Shown here: positions 51,301 through 57,300 of the stretch, piece by piece | Position numbering within the stretch: the first letter of the stretch is position 1 | Layout: every line of letters starts with the position of its first letter | NCBI GenBank assembly: GCA_036362985.1 | Contig: JAYGXS010000004.1 | Coordinates: 39,646,475 to 39,710,474 of the forward strand | DNA length: 64,000 nucleotides | Source: Ligula intestinalis | Lineage: Eukaryota > Platyhelminthes > Cestoda > Diphyllobothriidea > Diphyllobothriidae | Direction of reading: 5' to 3' | The notes under the pieces: model-generated | Database searches by the model: none | The model's input: only the letters and a program-made list of their open reading frames with translations | What the model was told of the DNA's origin: nothing | Position numbers and translations under genes: made by a program

Positions 51301-54300
51301 GTCAGATTTTTGCATATTTCCGCAACTCTCCCCTCTTCTTTACGATTAACTGATTCTCATGCCTGCGATATTTTAACCATATAGCTTTATTTAAGTCAGG
51401 CAGATTTGGTGCGCCCCAAGGCGCTTTACTGTGCACACACCGACCTGTCTCCCGATTGGCTGGAAGTTCAAGTTGTTTCAAACGCGCCTCTAGAGACTGG
51501 CAGCAGGATTATCACGCATCTAACATGGTAATATGGTTCGCTCAGTGTGTTTGTGTGCATGTGATCACTCTAAATTTTTTCTCTCTCTAGGCGGGCGTGT
51601 GCGTGTGCATACTTACCCGCACGTGTATCTGTCTGCAGGTAAATCTTTCTGTAATCATATTTAATTGTAATCGCAGGATTCTACATACATTGAAATTACT
51701 GTGCAGCGTCTTCCATATAGGCTCTAACTACTTCATTTAAAATTGCATTTTTCTGTGACATATCCTGACTTCGAAAGAAGCCGAATGTGGCTTGCTTTGC
51801 GTAACCACTTTTGCCGACACAGTTGGTAACTCGCACCCCCTGCATTATAGGACCAGAAATACGTGCAGATTTACTGCAGATTTCATTTGTCTCGGAACCC
51901 AAATCGAATCAATTTACGCTTTCATAGAGAGTGCCACAGTTAATTGGTGTATCACGAATTATGTTTTGATATGACTGGCAGACGCATCTGGCTAAACTTC
52001 TAGTGCTTCACTGGGCGGCCGTGTTGAAGCATTATCAGGAAACGTGTGGCATACTTCATGCAATGTTGCTGTGGCCATTTTTGCTGGAATGCTCACTGAT
52101 CCCGTTACAAGACAGACTCGTCCAGTTGTGTCTTGAGGCTCCAACCCGTGACCTGCTGGTTAGATGTCCAACCCTCTAACCAGCATTTCGCCGGTTCGAG
52201 CGAGTTTTGCAATGCCTGGGTTGAGTATAACTGGCTGATGACGGCTGCTAGACCTGAAATGTCCATTCTAGTCTCCATTGTCTTCGTCGGTAATATCGTT
52301 CTACCGCGGCTTCACCCGTTTCCAGGCGCAGCTGCTGGTGTTTTGCCGCTTGTTTGCAACTGCGCATTCTCTGACATTAATATCATACCTAATTCATAAT
52401 TACTCTTAATTGAAGGTCGTTCCACTATCCGCTACCTACACATGTGCAAGGTAGCCCCCTTTTAGGCTAATAGGTAAAGCCTTCTTCACCGGACTTCTGT
52501 CGTCCTAGCTTTTCCTACGTTAAATTAATTGGTTGTTAAAACCTCCTTCGACGCGTATAAACGATTAAAAAATGCGATCACCTTTCCCTGCTCCCTCTAT
52601 CAGGTCGGCAGACAATCCTAAATTAATGCTTTTTCTGAGATGTCCAGTCTTGGCGTCCCATCGTCGATACCGGACGCTTCGATCTGATACTTGAAGTCTT
52701 TTAATTATTGCATAAGAAATAAAAAAAGCAACAGTTAAAAAATAGAATGCTAGGAAACCCATTAATGAGCCGACCCTTCAAAACAGTTTCATGCAACATC
52801 CGAATATCGACCCAACGTATGTCTGGGCTATTATGTAGTACCTGTGTCGCCTGTATGTAATATCATGCAACCTCAGTTCGTACGTTATTTCTTGCGGTTG
52901 GATTGCGTATACTAGTGGTTGGGTTCGCTTCTCACAACTCAATTTCGTTTGCAACTCTGGAGTATGCCAGATTCCTTTGACCTGCACGTGCTTGACCTCT
53001 CAAATTATTTCGTGTTATCCTATCCCGCCGGTAAGCTTTTCCACTAAAGGGGGTATCTGTTTGTGCTTTTTGATGTCAAAACGCCATCGGCTGCACACGT
53101 TGATATGTAATTTTCTCCTTGACTTCTTTTCGGCACGTTCTCTTTAATGAATACCTATCCCTCGTTGGGAGACGTGCTTTTGTTTCAGCATCACACACGG
53201 TGTTCTTGCTTATCACTTCTTATATTTTTTTTCAAGACGAGTGTATTTCGACGACGCTTCCTCCCCAGCTGCTAAGGTAGTTGACAGTCATCCCGCTTCG
53301 GAAGCCCAGCCGCCAGCCTTAATTCCCGAAGGCTCCTTGTCCCCTCGGTTCCCCCAATCGGCAGTAGCTGACGCTGCCACGCCACCCGCCTCATCCGCGT
53401 TCAGTCCCCCTACCGGCCAACTGGGTAACAAAGTAGGCAGCCCGCTAGGGCCATCGGCGAGAAAGGCCGCCCATCTCTCCAAAGATAATGGCAGAGCTCA
53501 GGTGGGCAAGTCGAGCCTCCTCGACACTCTCATTTCGCCACCTGCCGTTTTGGAGCCGGGGAGACAGCAGCCAGCAGAAGCTGCTTCCGCAGCAGTACCT
53601 TCATCTACGCCGGCCACTGCCTTAGCGCGGACTGCTGACGCAAGAATGGGCGTGGGAAAGTCCAAGCGTGTTGCCTCGTCGCCACCGCCGCCGCCAGCAT
53701 CGCCCAGCACCGCCGATGCGGCATCCGGCGGTAAGGTCACCGCGGAGACGCCTATGGCTGGCGTGAGTGAACCTACGAAGCACGCACTCGCCGCTGTTGC
53801 AACAAATCTCTTCAATGAGCTCCTCAATAATGCAGTTAATACTGTGCTTGCTGAGGATGCTGGTCGTGTAAGTGCCTCTTCTGTCTCTGTTTCGTGTTAT
53901 TTTCGCACAAACCTGTGCATGTAAGGTGTTATAAACCAACGGAGTGGGATCAAATTTAAGGTGCACACTTCCTTCCACCAGCTACAACTTTGATAATAAT
54001 GCTCGATCGAGCCTATCTCAGTGGTTTTGCGCGTTTTCACGCGGATTTGGCTAACTAAGTTCAGTACAGTCTCAATCAGTAATTGTAGTCGTCATTTGTG
54101 GACGCAATGTCTGTCTGTCTGTCTGTCTGTCTGTAATCGTGCCTAGTGTATTTGCCCAATACTATCCCTCAGGGCGCATAGACCTACGTGAATGGGATCC
54201 AATTTGCTCGACACTGGCTATCTTCGGCTCTGGCGGGAACGGACTGACGCAGACCGTATGTAGCACGATTTTGAATCAAATTTTTCGACGTATTCCAGAA

Positions 54301-57300
54301 GCCTTGACGTTCTGTGATCAGGTCACGAATAGCATGTCCAAATCATCCCGTCCAGCATTTGACAATTTCACGAAACTTTCTTGGCGAGTTCAGAGTGTAT
54401 CAGAGATGAACTTTATATGATTCGCGTAAATGGTAGTTCTAGGATAACATAAGTCCGAAACGCTGTCTGGTTCTGACAATCAGTTAAATCCTGTCATCCG
54501 CAAGGGAACCTCGGTTTTCATACTGATCTTGAAGCGTATAATGCGATTCGTGTCTTTTACACTATCAGATATGCACCAGCAATTCTGAAATTTATTTTCG
54601 ATTGGTAACGTTTTCTTAGGCTCGTGAAGCATAATGCCAACATACTATAGTCAGGTTAGGATGCTAACTTTTGAACGACCTTTTCGAACGCCTGCAAAAA
54701 CCACGGTCTGCTAAAAGTATAGCTTAAGTAGTGTGAATTTCCTTTTCATTTTGAATGTCTCTATCAATTTAATTATATTTTCGGAAGAAAATGGACAGAA
54801 ATGTTCATTCTTGTGCTTATTTGGTCGCAACTGATGTCTTAATATACTCGGAGATGGGGTATCCTTCGTTTTTTCACCAATATTTTAATTCCTGAGTAAT
54901 TTTGAGCCCGACATGCTGATACATATGTATTCAGGATTTTGAGTGTACAAGCTGTAGGGTATACGGTTTTAAGAAGACTTTATGTAAGGTTCTTAAGATT
55001 TTGCAGTGGATACTGACCATGTTGTAAACTTCACAAATAGCAGAATAGAATATTGTATAAATAAACATGCCACGATCTTAACGATCGTATTTGTCATAAA
55101 TTTTAAAACTATATATCATACCATATTTAAGTACGAGATTTGAAGAAGGCTTGATTTGCTACGACATACACACAAGAAAGCACATTTATTTGCATATATT
55201 TTGTAGAGTTTATTTACATTTACGAAAACTTGCAAATAAATAAGATAAATTTATACTAACTCAGTTATCCATTTTAGGGAGTACAGTTTTTGCAGATCGT
55301 CATACAAAGCTTATTCAAAAATGAAAATTCTAACGTTTGTTAAATATAATGGGATTATGCAGCGCAGTGATCGATATAAAAGCCCATTGAGGCCACCTTT
55401 CCTGACCGAAAGCGCATTTTAGAACTTCGACTAGTATTTTATAAGAAAGCAGATCTACTGTATGTTTGACGGCAGGGAATTTCACAGAATCTAGCCAGAA
55501 TTTGCCGATATCAAGTAAAAGCTACCGACAATTTCAGATTCTAGCGCTAGCATTAGACCTTTTCAAAGCCACATTAATGGTTTCCTCCAACTGGTAAACT
55601 TGAAAATAACGTATGTTTTTTGAATGTGTGCGATTAGTCAACTTTATTGCACCGAAAAGCCATTGAGGACACACAGTACCTAGTAAGAGATTTTCTCTCC
55701 GAGTGTATTTACATGAGCCGCTGGAACGACTCTTAGATGAAAACCGTTGTGATACAAGTTTAACATATCCAAAACGCTACTGTTTATGCCGATATCTTGG
55801 ATGAAGAATCCGCGACGGATTTCGAAATTACAGGCAAATTAAAGTCTTTTTCGAGCGATGGCATCTCCTTCTTCTCACTTCTAAACATTTTTGTTTACTT
55901 AGCTTTGTTGCTTTAACCGGGGCTTTGGATCCTATGTACCATGGGCGTACCGAAAATTTTGATCAGGGTTACTTATGCCTTGTAGTCCTGCGTAGTCATG
56001 TTGTCAGCGACGAAATGGACAGGTGTTTATTTTGTTTTTGTACGCCCTCGACCAGTCACCCTGTTATCTATTTCGCCGTATATTGCGCCTGCCTAACCAT
56101 GTAGTAGGATTGTTTATTTTTCCTCAAAGCGTACCATTTATATTTGGAGTGAATCCTTCGAGGTAGACTCCTTCAGGTTCGGTGCCTCAGTTCATATCAA
56201 TATTTTAGCTTAAATTCATTGGTTTCAGCGGATTAACTGTTCACTACTCACAAGCCGCTAACAGCCAGTCACTAGTATATACATGTTGCAGCACGGGTAC
56301 CAGTTGGAAAGCCCGACACGTGTTTCGAGGATGTTGTGCATAACCCCACTTATGTGTCTCTACGTCTGCATAGAGTCAATGTAACAGATTTCGTTGTTTA
56401 CTACCTCAATTGTCTCCCAGGAACTCATTCATAACGTCTACACTGTTCTTTCAATTATCGCACTGTCAACGATCATTTCCACCGTCTGACAAGTAGCAGG
56501 CCAGTGACTTGCCCGTTAATTTGTGTGCACTGCAGCTGGAATGCGTAGCATCAAACTCATTCGAACCGTTTACGGTCACTACGCCCAAGGAACGGTGCAA
56601 TGACAAGTTGACAGGAAATGGACTTGCGCACTTTCATTCAAACAACATCACACGCGTGCCCGATCCCAACTTCACGCTAGTGAGTCTAGCATCTTGCTTA
56701 GCAAGAGGGGCTATATAGACTGTCTTGTTCGGATACATTCTAGGATAAACATGACTGAATGTTTTAGATGGTCTTACGTACTTTATTTCTGCCTCCTCGG
56801 TCAGCGAACTAGGCAAGGATTACTTGTATGGTCCCGGTAATCAGGATGTGCAAATAGGAACGTCCCGTCCAGTTAACGTAGGTGACTCTGTGACTAGGCA
56901 GAATTAATACGTCCGTGTTCTAATCCTAACGTAAACCTAAACCGTGGGCCTAATCTTAATCAACTACAGTAGTCGTCGGTTATTAAGCCCACGGTTAATA
57001 GGCCCAGCCGCGTATTAAGCCCAACTCAGCTTGGGACGGAATTTTACATAGCAAAATCCACCGGCTAATAAGCCTAGTCGCCGACTACAAAGCCCAGTTT
57101 GCCAACAGGATAGAGTGAGATTCTCATCTCTTTGCGTGCGCAACGCGGTCTACAGGCATCAGATTTCACAAAATTCGACGATTGCTGGTGCCTGGAGAAG
57201 GAGATCATAGAGCACTTGCGAGTGAAGTTTCCCCCCAAAAACTGACACTAGACCACTTTTTTAAACTTGTCGCTAATCATTTCTTTGTTTTTGTTATTTC

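Larger units (their letters stand above)
44711..53236 (+). other. Intron 21 (8.5 kb), largest gap
   Basis: It contains the RTE-like LINE (46735-49640), AT-rich blocks on either side of it (about 46140-46735 and 49930-50720), and a tRNA-headed SINE (52130-52400). Open frames in the AT-rich blocks (for example 49944-50348) have no recognisable product. Exons 21 and 22 are phase-compatible without any extra exon. Confidence 0.55.

Noticed and set aside
53241..53924. Independent 227-aa gene from ATG 53241
   Set aside because: The frame is open upstream to a strong acceptor in the phase demanded by exon 21, and ends at a strong donor. It is an internal exon.
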